In this document: piece by piece, positions 49,954-58,398 of the stretch | How the letters are laid out: each line of letters opens with the position of its first letter | How positions within the stretch are numbered: position 1 is the stretch's first letter | Assembly: GCA_031422295.1 (NCBI GenBank) | Contig: JANOQM010000030.1 | Span: 1 to 64,000 of the forward strand | From: JANOMH01 sp031422295 | GTDB lineage: Bacteria > Pseudomonadota > Alphaproteobacteria > Rhodobacterales > Rhodobacteraceae | Direction: 5' to 3' | DNA: 64,000 nucleotides | Program-made: the position numbers and the translations under genes | The notes under the pieces: generated by a model | The model's database searches: none | Told to the model about the DNA's origin: nothing | The model's input: only the letters and a program-made list of their open reading frames with translations

Positions 49954-51662
49954 GCCCGAATACCCGCAAAGCGCACTTGCCAGTCGGCCCGGTCTTCGTC
50001 GCTGATTTTGGCAAAGGTCACTTCGGGAACGGCAAAAACATGACCGGCGGGCAGGGTTGACAGCGCCGTCGCAATATCCCCCGGCCAACCTGCATCAGTC
50101 GTGTTCATCGCCGCCAGCATCTGCGCGCTCGCATCCGGAATGAACGGGGCGGACAGAACCGCGTAAAGCCGGATCAGGTTTAATGCCAGCCGGGTCTGCA
50201 TCGCGGCGGTGTCGGGGTCGGACTTGAACACGGTCCACGGCCCCGCTGACTGGAGGTATTCATTCCCCGCCACCCAGATCGCGCGCAACTCGCCAGCGGC
50301 CTTGCGCACTTCAATCGAATCCATGCAGCCCTCATAGGCATGCAAGCGGGTGCCGAGTTCCGCGATCAGTGCCGTTTCGCGGGCGCCATAAGACCCGCCC
50401 GCCGGCACCACTTCGCCAAACTTTGACCGGCAGAATTTGGTCACCCGGCTGACGAAATTGCCCAAGACATCGGCAAGGTCTTTGTTCACGCTCGCCTGAA
50501 AGTTTTCCCATGTAAACTCACTGTCTGACGATTCCGGCGCGTGTGACAGCAGCCACCAGCGCCAGTAGTCCGATGGCAGGATCGACAGGGCCTGATCCAT
50601 AAAGATGCCGCGCCCTTGGGACGTACTGAACTGCCCGCCGTCATAATTCAGGTAATTGAACGACTTGATATAATCGACCAGCTTCCATGGCTCGCCCGAC
50701 CCCATGATCGTGGCTGGAAAGCTAAGGGTATGAAACGGCACATTATCCTTGCCCATAAACTGGGTATAGCGGACGTCATCCGCGCCTTTGTCAGTGCGCC
50801 ACCAGCGTTCCCAGTTGGTGCCTTTGCCCGCATCCACCCATTCCTGCGCACAGGCGATATATTCGATGGGCGCGTCGAACCAGACATAGAACACCTTGCC
50901 CTGCATCCCCGGCCAATCATCCGTGCCGCGCTTGACCGGCACCCCCCAGACCAGATCGCGGGTGATGCCCCGGTCCTGCAAACCGTCGCCGTCATTCAGC
51001 CATTTCTTGGCGATGGACGTGGTCAGGATCGGCCAGTCGGTCTTGCTATCAATCCAATCCTGCAACTGCCCGCGCAGCGCCGATTGGCGCAGATACAGGT
51101 GCTTGGTCTGCCGTACCTCTAGGTCAGTAGACCCGGAAATAGCAGAGCGGGGGTTGATCAGGTCGGTGGGATCCAGTTGTTTGGTGCAGTTTTCGCATTG
51201 GTCGCCGCGCGCCTTCTCATACCCACAATTCGGACAGGTCCCCTCGATATACCGGTCCGGCAAAAACCGGCCGTCAGTGATGGAGTAAACCTGTTTTTCG
51301 CTGACTTCCTCGATTAGTCCCGCATCTGCCAGCCGCCCGGCAAAATGCTGAGTCAGCGCCCGGTTTTGGGCACTGGACGACCGGCCGAAATGGTCGAATG
51401 ACAGCCGGAACCCGTTGGCAATATCCGCCTGCACCGCATGCATATCGGCGCAAAACTGATCGACCGGCACGCCTGCCTTGGCGGCGGCCAGTTCGGCGGG
51501 GGTCCCATGTTCATCCGTAGCGCATAAAAACAGCACCTCATGACCGCGCCCGCGCAGGTAGCGGGCATATAGATCAGCGGGTAACTGACTGCCGACAAGG
51601 TTGCCCAAGTGCTTGATCCCATTGATATACGGGATCGCAGAGGTAATCAGATGGCGGGCCAT
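49950..51662 (-). CDS. metG: methionyl-tRNA synthetase
   Basis: 570 aa, class I synthetase without the C-terminal EMAP dimerisation domain. The HIGH-type motif is in AIPYINGIKHLGNLVGSQLP, the zinc knuckle has two CxxC pairs (GTCPNCGYE, DQCENCTKQ), and the KMSKS position reads QFSTSQGRGIF. Anticodon-binding residues follow in the helical domain (WAQ-like segment near AGNEYLQSAGPW). It charges tRNA-Met and initiator tRNA. The stop codon is provided by a palindromic repeat. The first position of KMSKS is Gln, discussed as a finding. Confidence 0.95.
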   Translation of the reverse strand: MARHLITSAIPYINGIKHLGNLVGSQLPADLYARYLRGRGHEVLFLCATDEHGTPAELAAAKAGVPVDQFCADMHAVQADIANGFRLSFDHFGRSSSAQNRALTQHFAGRLADAGLIEEVSEKQVYSITDGRFLPDRYIEGTCPNCGYEKARGDQCENCTKQLDPTDLINPRSAISGSTDLEVRQTKHLYLRQSALRGQLQDWIDSKTDWPILTTSIAKKWLNDGDGLQDRGITRDLVWGVPVKRGTDDWPGMQGKVFYVWFDAPIEYIACAQEWVDAGKGTNWERWWRTDKGADDVRYTQFMGKDNVPFHTLSFPATIMGSGEPWKLVDYIKSFNYLNYDGGQFSTSQGRGIFMDQALSILPSDYWRWWLLSHAPESSDSEFTWENFQASVNKDLADVLGNFVSRVTKFCRSKFGEVVPAGGSYGARETALIAELGTRLHAYEGCMDSIEVRKAAGELRAIWVAGNEYLQSAGPWTVFKSDPDTAAMQTRLALNLIRLYAVLSAPFIPDASAQMLAAMNTTDAGWPGDIATALSTLPAGHVFAVPEVTFAKISDEDRADWQVRFAGIRA

Positions 51663-51749
51663 GGTAACGCTTTCGGCAATGTCATTGCCGCAGGGTTTAG
51701 TGCGAATACGGCGAAAGGGCCAGAGGCCAAGGGCGGTTACCCGCGCTCG

Positions 51750-52313
51750 CTATTCACCCCGGTCAATCTGCGCCAAAATCTCCAGGCTCACCTGATCGGA
51801 CACCATCCCCGGATAGGCTGACGCGCCAAAATCGTTGCGGTTCAGGGACCCGGTCAAGATCAGCGACAGCTTGTCGATATTGCCTGCAATCGTGCCGGTC
51901 TGCCGGTACAGCTGTGCATGCAGGCGCAGGGGGCGGGTGACGCCGCGAATGGTCAACAGGCCGTCAACCTCGGCCTGGGTCCCGTCCGCCCCCGCACTGA
52001 CGGCTGTGCTTTCGAACAGAATCTGCGGGTGGACGGTGGTATCCAGCATGTCGGCCGCCTTGAGCGCCTCGGTGGCAAAGATCAGCCCGGTCCTCGTGCC
52101 GGACGGGTCGAGCGTCACGTTGATGGTGCTGTTGGCGATGCTGTCAAAATCCAGCCGCAGCAGGGCGGCGGTCACCGGCATTGTCCCGGTGATCGCCATC
52201 TCGCCCATGTTCACGGCAAACCCGACGCTAGAGTTTGCAACGTCAAGCACATAGGGCACGGGGTCGGCCAAGGCCGGGGCGGAAAGGGCAATCATCAACA
52301 GAACACAGCGCAT
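51750..52313 (-). CDS. YceI family periplasmic protein
   Basis: 187 aa from ATG 52313 (MRCVLLMIALSAPALADPVP), preferred to an upstream ATG because it gives a cleavable signal peptide ending ALA-DP. The mature part is a lipocalin-like YceI beta barrel: VLDVANSSVGFAVNMGEMAI, INVTLDPSGTRTGLIFATEA, QAEVDGLLTIRGVTRPLRLH, LTGSLNRNDFGASAYPGMVS. YceI proteins bind isoprenoid lipids such as polyisoprenoid alcohols. Monocistronic; the partner is unknown. Confidence 0.9.
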   Translation of the reverse strand: MRCVLLMIALSAPALADPVPYVLDVANSSVGFAVNMGEMAITGTMPVTAALLRLDFDSIANSTINVTLDPSGTRTGLIFATEALKAADMLDTTVHPQILFESTAVSAGADGTQAEVDGLLTIRGVTRPLRLHAQLYRQTGTIAGNIDKLSLILTGSLNRNDFGASAYPGMVSDQVSLEILAQIDRGE

Positions 52314-52431
52314 ACACAGGTCATATCGGAATTGGGGGTGTTGGCTGATCACTGATCCGTGTGCGGCCCCTTGTCAGCGCCAAATCGCTGGCTAGGGTGC
52401 AGCGAACCGTTGAAAGTGGAATTGAGACCGC

Positions 52432-53475
52432 ATGAAACAGATTCAATTGGGCCAGACCGGGATTTCGGTCAGCGAATGGTGCCTTGGCACAATGACCTAT
52501 GGCAACCAGACCGATCAGGCCGACGCCCATGCCCAGATGGACCGCGCACTGGACGCCGGGGTTTGTTTTTGGGACACGGCTGAAATGTATCCGGTCAACC
52601 CGGTTCGGGCCGAAACCGTCGGCCGGTCAGAAGAGATTATCGGCGCTTGGTTTGCCAGTCGCAAACGCCGGGCCGAGGTGCAGATTGCAACCAAAGTTGC
52701 CGGCCCCAATCCAAACTTTGTGCGCGGCGGCAAGGGCTTTGACGGGCCTACCATCCGGCAGACTGTCGATGCATCCTTGCGCCGGCTGCAGACCGATGTG
52801 ATTGATCTGTATCAGTTGCATTGGCCCGAACGCGGGTCGTACATGTTTCGGCAGAACTGGACTTTTGACCCGTCCGGGCAGGACCGCGCCGCGACATTGG
52901 CGCATATGGATGATGTGCTGGGGGCGATGGCGGACATGGTCACGGCGGGTAAGGTGCGGGCCTTTGGCCTGTCAAATGAATCCTGCTGGGGCACCACCCG
53001 GTGGATCGACCGGGCCGCTGCGCTGGGCGCGCCGCGTGTTGTCGCTGTGCAGAACGAGTATTCGCTGATGTGCCGGATGTATGACACCGACATGGCCGAA
53101 ATGGCCGTAAATGAAGCGGTGACGCTGCTGGCGTTTTCGCCGCTGGCCGCCGGGCTGCTGACCGGGAAATATCAGAACGGCGCCGTGCCGGTGGCCAGCC
53201 GGATGACGCTGAACCCAGACCTGAGCGGGCGCAAGACACCGCGCGCCTTTGTTGCAGTCGCAGCCTATCTGGACCTTGCTGCCGCCCATAACCTCGATCC
53301 GGTTCATATGGCCTTGGCCTGGCACCGGACCCGGCCCTTTGCCAGCATCCCGATCTTTGGCGCGACGTCAGTTGCGCAACTGGAGCGGATTCTGGCCGGG
53401 TCCGATGTGGTGCTGTCACCCGAACTGACCGCCGCGATCAACCAGATCCACAAGGCGCATCCGACGCCCTATTGA
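52432..53475 (+). CDS. aldo/keto reductase (Tas-like)
   Basis: 347 aa TIM-barrel NADP(H) oxidoreductase. MKQIQLGQTGISVSEWCLGT start, catalytic Asp-Tyr in DTAEMYPVNPVR, Lys in VQIATKVAGPN-like strand and His in YQLHWPERGSYMF. FGLSNESCWGTTRWI and ALAWHRTRPFASIPIFGATS near the end bind the cofactor. The MYPV insertion resembles E. coli Tas. It reduces aldehydes or ketones; the physiological substrate is unknown. Confidence 0.92.
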   Translation: MKQIQLGQTGISVSEWCLGTMTYGNQTDQADAHAQMDRALDAGVCFWDTAEMYPVNPVRAETVGRSEEIIGAWFASRKRRAEVQIATKVAGPNPNFVRGGKGFDGPTIRQTVDASLRRLQTDVIDLYQLHWPERGSYMFRQNWTFDPSGQDRAATLAHMDDVLGAMADMVTAGKVRAFGLSNESCWGTTRWIDRAAALGAPRVVAVQNEYSLMCRMYDTDMAEMAVNEAVTLLAFSPLAAGLLTGKYQNGAVPVASRMTLNPDLSGRKTPRAFVAVAAYLDLAAAHNLDPVHMALAWHRTRPFASIPIFGATSVAQLERILAGSDVVLSPELTAAINQIHKAHPTPY

Positions 53476-53534
53476 GCCCCCATCACCCAATCAGCCCCAT
53501 AGTGCGGCTGCCATTTCCGGTCTATCCTGCCGCA

Positions 53535-55064
53535 ATGACCCCAGAGCGATGCACCTTTGGCCCCTTCACCCTGACCGCCAACGCGCTGCTGCGGCGTGGC
53601 ATGGCGATTCCGCTTGGCGGGCGGGCGCTGGCAGTCCTGACAGTGCTGGCACGGGCGGACGGGCAGGTCGTGTCCAAGGCTGCGCTGATGGCGCAGGTCT
53701 GGCCGGGGATGACTGTCGAAGACGGCAATCTGACGGTGCAGATTGCGGGGCTGCGCAGGGCGCTGGGCCAGATGCCGGACGGGCAGGACTGGATCGGCAC
53801 GGTGCCCCGCGTCGGCTATCGGTTGATCAGCGGGGTCGCCGCGTCACCGGCGTTGCCACCAATTTCGATTCTCCCCTCACTTGCCGTGCTTCCCTTCCAG
53901 AACCTCGGCGGCGATGCCGGACAGGACTATTTCGCCGACGGCGTGGTTGAAGACATCATCACCGCACTCAGCCGGTTCAAAAGCTTTGCGGTGATCGCCC
54001 GGAACTCTTCCTTTGTTTACAAGGGCCACGCCGTCGATGTGCGGCAAGTGGCCAAGGACCTGGGGGTGCGGTATGTGCTGGAGGGCAGCGTGCGCCGGGC
54101 TGGTGCCAAATTGCGCATCAGCGCGCAACTCGTCGATGGCATGACGGGTGTGCATCTGTGGGCGCAGAATTTTGATGGCCCGGTTGAAGATATCTTTGAT
54201 GTTCAGGACCGGATCACCGAAGGTGTTGTCGCTCTGGTCGAGCCCCAAATTCAGCGGGCCGAAATCCAACGTTCGCGTCGCGAGCGGCCCGAGAGCCTGG
54301 ACGTCTATGACCTGTATCTGCGGGCTTTGCCCAATGCGTACGATCCGAGGCCTGACGCCAATGCGCAGGCGATTGCGCTTTTTGAGCGGGTCATCGCTCT
54401 TGACCCGAATTTCGCGCCGGGCCGTGCAATGGCTGCGCAAATGTATCTGTTGCGGGTGGCAATGCAATTTGCCGGAGCGGACGAGAGCGACGCTAAAACG
54501 GCCATTGCCCATGCGCGGGCGGCACTCGCGCTCACGCGGGATGACCCCATGGTTGTCGCCCACAGCGGTTTAGTGCTGCTACAGGTGGGAAGGGAGTTTG
54601 ACACGGGGCTCGGGTTGCTGCTGCTCGCGGTCAGCGAGAATCCAAACAGCGCCGAGTTGCTTAATTTAGCCGGCATCGGGTTCTTGTTGGGCGGCGATCT
54701 CACGCAGGCAGCAGATTATCTGCAGCGGGCGCTGCGACTTGAACCAAACGGTTTTGGCACCCATTGGCAGTTGACCGGAATGGCGCATATCCGCATGGCC
54801 GAGGGACGCTACGACGATGCCTTGGACTGGGCCCTGCGGTCACAGGCCATCAATGCGGGCTATGACGCCACGCATTGGATGTTGATTGCTGCCAATGCTT
54901 ATCTCGGGCATTGGGACGAGGCGCACAAATATCTTGGCGCATTGCAGAAGATCTCGCCCGGGATCAGCTTGTCGCGCATCCGGCTGGGGCAAAAACCCCG
55001 CGATCCGCACCGTATCGACGTGCTGATCGAGGGCATGCGACTGGCGGGTCTGGCTGAAAATTAG
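53535..55064 (+). CDS. winged-helix regulator with TolB/FlgO-like and TPR domains (CadC-like architecture)
   Basis: 509 aa from ATG 53535 (MTPERCTFGPFTLTANALLR). Residues about 1-95 are an OmpR/CadC-type winged helix (LGGRALAVLTVLARADGQVV, NLTVQIAGLRRALGQMPDGQ, IGTVPRVGYRLISG). Residues about 110-230 (SLAVLPFQNLGGDAGQDYFA, ADGVVEDIITALSRFKSFAV, EGSVRRAGAKLRISAQLVDG) match the domain seen in adenylate-cyclase-like TPR regulators. The rest is TPR repeats. There is no membrane helix between domains, so it is cytosolic. The target genes and signal are unknown; the carnitine operon downstream is a candidate. Confidence 0.87.
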   Translation: MTPERCTFGPFTLTANALLRRGMAIPLGGRALAVLTVLARADGQVVSKAALMAQVWPGMTVEDGNLTVQIAGLRRALGQMPDGQDWIGTVPRVGYRLISGVAASPALPPISILPSLAVLPFQNLGGDAGQDYFADGVVEDIITALSRFKSFAVIARNSSFVYKGHAVDVRQVAKDLGVRYVLEGSVRRAGAKLRISAQLVDGMTGVHLWAQNFDGPVEDIFDVQDRITEGVVALVEPQIQRAEIQRSRRERPESLDVYDLYLRALPNAYDPRPDANAQAIALFERVIALDPNFAPGRAMAAQMYLLRVAMQFAGADESDAKTAIAHARAALALTRDDPMVVAHSGLVLLQVGREFDTGLGLLLLAVSENPNSAELLNLAGIGFLLGGDLTQAADYLQRALRLEPNGFGTHWQLTGMAHIRMAEGRYDDALDWALRSQAINAGYDATHWMLIAANAYLGHWDEAHKYLGALQKISPGISLSRIRLGQKPRDPHRIDVLIEGMRLAGLAEN

Positions 55065-55191
55065 GTCTGCTGACCCTTGGCTTAGCAAGATTTAGCAACT
55101 CTTAACCCCCGGCTGAAGGACATTTAAGACCTGCCGGACGCATCTTTGGTCCAAGGCGTCGATGCTGACGCCAAACCCAAGGAGCCAGATC

Positions 55192-55380
55192 ATGCTGACC
55201 ACCCTGACCATCCCGCACCGCAGCCTTGGCCAGTTTCATAGCCGCGAGGAGATGAAAATCCTGCTGTCCGCCCAAGACTGTGAGCATCACTACGAGACCA
55301 TTCCGCAGCGCCCCGGCCCTGCAACCCGCCTGATCAGGGCCTGCCTGATCTGGTTGCATCACCGGGGCGTGCGGGCCTGA
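55192..55380 (+). CDS. short hypothetical protein (62 aa)
   Basis: 62 aa starting MLTTLTIPHRSLGQFHSREE and ending RLIRACLIWLHHRGVRA. A strong ribosome-binding site AAGGAGCC lies 7 bases before the ATG, which is the main reason for calling it. Basic and His/Arg-rich, no recognised domain. It sits in the gap between the TPR regulator and the carnitine operon. Confidence 0.6.
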   Translation: MLTTLTIPHRSLGQFHSREEMKILLSAQDCEHHYETIPQRPGPATRLIRACLIWLHHRGVRA

Positions 55381-55467
55381 TGCCGCCTTTGGACGACAGG
55401 GCGGCGGGTTCGCACTTGCGCGGGCTGACATTTTCGGGCCCCTTGTCTGCAAAAAGGGGGGCCAGCC

Positions 55468-56382
55468 ATGCCACTGACTATGAACCGCGAGGTGTTCATC
55501 ACCTGTGCCGTGACCGGATCGGGCGGCACCCAAGACCGTAGCCCGCATGTGCCACGCTCGCCCGAACAGATCGCTGCCAATGCGATTGACGCGGCCCGCG
55601 CCGGGGCGGCCATCGTGCATTGCCATGTGCGGGACCCTGACACCGGCAAGCCATCGCGCCGGTTGGACCTGTACCGGCAGGTCACCGACCTGATCCGGGC
55701 CGCTGATGTGGATGTTGTGCTAAACCTGACTGCGGGCATGGGCGGGGATATGGTGTTTGGCCCGGTGGAGACGCCCCTGCCGTTGGGGCCAGCGTCCGAC
55801 ATGGCGGGGGCCACCGAACGCGTGGCCCATGTCGCCGCCTGCCTGCCCGAGATTTGCACGCTGGACTGTGGCACGATGAACTTTTCCGAGGCCGATTATG
55901 TGATGACCAACACGCCGGGCATGCTGGTCGCAATGGGCGGCATGATGACTGCATTGGGGGTCAAGCCCGAGATCGAGGCGTTTGATACCGGCCATTTGTG
56001 GTACGCCAAAGAACTGGTCAGGCTGGGGGTGCTGGATTCCCCGGCCCTCGTGCAATTGTGCATGGGCGTGCCGTGGGGGGCACCCGATGACCTGAATACG
56101 TTCATGGCGATGGTCAATAACGTGCCGTCTGGCTGGACATTCAGCGCTTTTGGGTTGGGGCGCAACCAGATGGCCTATGTCGCCGCTGCTGTGCTGGCGG
56201 GTGGAAACGTCCGGGTCGGACTTGAAGATAATCTGTGGCTGGGCAAGGGGCAGTTGGCCACCAATGCGCAACTGGTCGAACGGGCGGTAACGATCATCGA
56301 AACCATGGGCGCGCGGGTGATTGGCCCTGCCGAAGTGCGGGCGAAACTGGGGTTGGTCAAACGCGCGCCAGTTGCGGCATGA
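55468..56382 (+). CDS. BKACE family beta-keto acid cleavage enzyme (probable dehydrocarnitine cleavage)
   Basis: 304 aa. Zinc-dependent TIM barrel of the DUF849/BKACE family: REVFITCAVTGSGGTQ, GAAIVHCHVRDPDTGKPSRR, LDCGTMNFSEADYVMTNT and AFGLGRNQMAYVAAAVLAGG. These enzymes condense a beta-keto acid with acetyl-CoA and split it to acetoacetate and a new CoA ester. Next to carnitine dehydrogenase the expected substrate is 3-dehydrocarnitine, giving betainyl-CoA (the CdhC reaction). The next gene overlaps by 4 bases. Confidence 0.9.
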   Translation: MPLTMNREVFITCAVTGSGGTQDRSPHVPRSPEQIAANAIDAARAGAAIVHCHVRDPDTGKPSRRLDLYRQVTDLIRAADVDVVLNLTAGMGGDMVFGPVETPLPLGPASDMAGATERVAHVAACLPEICTLDCGTMNFSEADYVMTNTPGMLVAMGGMMTALGVKPEIEAFDTGHLWYAKELVRLGVLDSPALVQLCMGVPWGAPDDLNTFMAMVNNVPSGWTFSAFGLGRNQMAYVAAAVLAGGNVRVGLEDNLWLGKGQLATNAQLVERAVTIIETMGARVIGPAEVRAKLGLVKRAPVAA

Positions 56383-56846
56383 AGCGTATCCTGCTGGGCC
56401 TGCTACTGGCGGCATGTGCCGCTCCTGCCCCCGTCGTGGCACCCGTCACGTTCCGTGACCTTGCCCAACCGATAGGATCGACCACACGGGGCGGTGCGGC
56501 TGAGATGGCTGGAAACTGGGTGGTTTCGGCGGCCTATCCGGGCGGTTTTTTTGACCCCGGCGATGGGGTGGCGTTGACATTCGCGGCGGATGGGACTGGC
56601 AATCTGAACGGCTTGCCGCTGCAGTTGTCAGGCGTAAACCGTTGGCGGTCTGGGCAAACCGAGTTTTGGGTGCTGTGGGTCGATGACGATTTTCGCACTG
56701 CGGTCATCGGCTCACCTACGGGTGCATTCGGCTGGATCATGGACCGGCCCGGTGCAGCCTCGGCTGACCGGACAAGGGCCGCGCGCGAGATTTTGGACTT
56801 TAGCGGCTATGATCTGGACCGCTTGAAAACAGGGGATTTGGGATGA
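56379..56846 (+). CDS. lipocalin-like lipoprotein embedded in the carnitine operon
   Basis: 155 aa from ATG 56379 (MKRILLGLLLAACAAPAPVV), a lipoprotein with lipobox LAAC. The mature part fits an outer-membrane lipocalin of the Blc type: GNWVVSAAYPGGFFDPGDGV, GQTEFWVLWVDDDFRTAVIG, GAFGWIMDRPGA and the final ILDFSGYDLDRLK helix. It overlaps both neighbouring catabolic genes by 4 bases (ATGA at each end), so it is translationally coupled to them. Ligand binding, perhaps of a quaternary amine or acyl-carnitine, is inference from context only. Confidence 0.8.
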   Translation: MKRILLGLLLAACAAPAPVVAPVTFRDLAQPIGSTTRGGAAEMAGNWVVSAAYPGGFFDPGDGVALTFAADGTGNLNGLPLQLSGVNRWRSGQTEFWVLWVDDDFRTAVIGSPTGAFGWIMDRPGAASADRTRAAREILDFSGYDLDRLKTGDLG

Positions 56847-58300
56847 CACGGACAGCAGCAATCATTGGTGGCGGCGTCATTGGTGGCGGCTGGGCGGCGC
56901 GGTTTTTGCTAATGGGCTGGAACGTACGGGTGTTTGACACCGATCCGCAAGCACAACGCAAAATCGGTGAAGTGCTGGACAATGCCCGTGCCTCTTTGCC
57001 CGGATTGTCGGATGTGGCACTGCCTGCCGAGGGGCGGTTGTCCTATCACGACACGATGTCCGAGGCGGTCGAAGCGGCGGAATGGATACAGGAATCGGTG
57101 CCGGAACGGCTCGATCTGAAACACCGGGTCTTTGCCACATTGCAACAGCATTGCCCGACCGAGGCGATCATCGGGTCATCGACATCCGGTTTTAAACCGT
57201 CGGAACTGCAACAGGGCTCGTCCCGCCCCGGCCAGATCATCGTCGCCCATCCGTTCAACCCGGTCTACCTGCTGCCGCTGATCGAACTGGTCCCGTCGCC
57301 GGCGAATTCTGCCGCTTTTATCGCAGCGGCCCAGACTGTGCTGACCGGGATCGGCTGCTATCCGTTGCATGTCCGCAAGGAAATTGACGCCCATATTGCG
57401 GACCGTTTCCTGGAGGCGGTCTGGCGCGAGGCCTTGTGGCTGATCAAAGACGGCATCGCCACGACCGAAGAAATTGATAACGCGATCCGCTATGGCTTTG
57501 GCCTGCGCTGGGCGCAGATGGGCCTGTTCGAAACCTACCGGATTGCCGGTGGTGAGGCCGGGATGCGGCATTTTATTGAGCAATTCGGCCCATGCCTGAG
57601 CTGGCCCTGGACCAGACTGATGGATGTGCCCGAGCTGACCGAGGCGCTGATTGACGCGGTGGCGGGGCAATCGGATGCGCAATCCGGCGCTATGACGATC
57701 CGCGAGTTGGAGCGGATGCGCGACGGCAATCTGGTAACCATCCTGCGCGGGTTGAAGGCCCGCGATTGGGGTGCGGGAAAGCTGCTGAATGCGCAGGACA
57801 AGCGGATGCTTTCTTTGCCCGGATTGGACATTGCCGATCTGTCCCAGCCGATTTTAACGGTCGAGCGAGCGGTGCCGCTGGATTGGACCGATTACAATAT
57901 CCACATGAACGACAGCCGCTATGCGCAGGCATTCAGCGAGGCGACGGACCGGTTTATGACGCTGATCGGCTGTGATGCGGATTACATTGCGACAGGCGGC
58001 AGCTATTTCACCGTCGAGACGCATATCCGCCATCTGGCCGAGGTCACGGCGGGGACAAAGATCCGGGTGACGACGCAATGTCTGGCCGGTACGGGCAAGA
58101 AACTGCATTTGTTCAACCGGATGTGGGCGGGGGATGAGATCGTAGCGACGGGCGAGCATATGCTGTTGCATGTCAGCCTTGCCACCCGGACATCCAGCGA
58201 ACCTGCGCCGAAGGTGGCCGGTCCGCTTGCCCGGGTTGCGCTGGCCCATGCATTGCTGCCGCGCCCGGACGGGGCAGGGGCCGCTATTGGCGTCAGGTAG
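56843..58300 (+). CDS. L-carnitine 3-dehydrogenase fused to a hot-dog thioesterase
   Basis: 485 aa. Residues about 1-310 form a 3-hydroxyacyl-CoA-dehydrogenase-type domain: AAIIGGGVIGGGWAARFLLM, SSTSGFKPSELQQG, VAHPFNPVYLLPLIELVPSP, and DRFLEAVWREALWLIKDG. Residues about 335-470 (DWTDYNIHMNDSRYAQAFSE, FTVETHIRHLAEVTAGTKIR) form a hot-dog thioesterase. This CdhA-CdhB fusion would oxidise carnitine to dehydrocarnitine and hydrolyse betainyl-CoA to glycine betaine, with the BKACE enzyme acting between. The stop codon TAG 58298-58300 lies in a palindromic repeat. Confidence 0.9.
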   Translation: MTRTAAIIGGGVIGGGWAARFLLMGWNVRVFDTDPQAQRKIGEVLDNARASLPGLSDVALPAEGRLSYHDTMSEAVEAAEWIQESVPERLDLKHRVFATLQQHCPTEAIIGSSTSGFKPSELQQGSSRPGQIIVAHPFNPVYLLPLIELVPSPANSAAFIAAAQTVLTGIGCYPLHVRKEIDAHIADRFLEAVWREALWLIKDGIATTEEIDNAIRYGFGLRWAQMGLFETYRIAGGEAGMRHFIEQFGPCLSWPWTRLMDVPELTEALIDAVAGQSDAQSGAMTIRELERMRDGNLVTILRGLKARDWGAGKLLNAQDKRMLSLPGLDIADLSQPILTVERAVPLDWTDYNIHMNDSRYAQAFSEATDRFMTLIGCDADYIATGGSYFTVETHIRHLAEVTAGTKIRVTTQCLAGTGKKLHLFNRMWAGDEIVATGEHMLLHVSLATRTSSEPAPKVAGPLARVALAHALLPRPDGAGAAIGVR

Positions 58301-58322
58301 GGTGGGTTAAAACCCACCTTAC
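58297..58322. repeat. palindromic repeat (family A) containing the dehydrogenase stop codon
   Basis: GTAGGGTGGGTTAAAACCCA, then CCTTAC. It starts one base before the TAG stop of the carnitine dehydrogenase gene and is the first of three copies in 100 bp. Confidence 0.9.
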
Positions 58323-58339
58323 GGCAGATTTCAGAAGGG

Positions 58340-58364
58340 GGTGGTGGGTCAAGACCCACCTTAC
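58340..58364. repeat. palindromic repeat (family A), middle copy
   Basis: GGTGGTGGGTCAAGACCCAC, then CTTAC. Two base changes in the centre keep the symmetry (TC..GA), which suggests that the hairpin form is maintained. Confidence 0.8.
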
Positions 58365-58372
58365 GCGGCGTT

Positions 58373-58398
58373 TGGTAAGGTGAGTTTCAACCCAACTC
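58373..58398. repeat. palindromic repeat (family A), decayed copy with the XRE stop codon
   Basis: TGGTAAGGTGAGTTTCAACC, then CAACTC. The XRE gene stop codon (TGA on the minus strand, 58387-58389) is in the middle of this copy. Confidence 0.75.
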
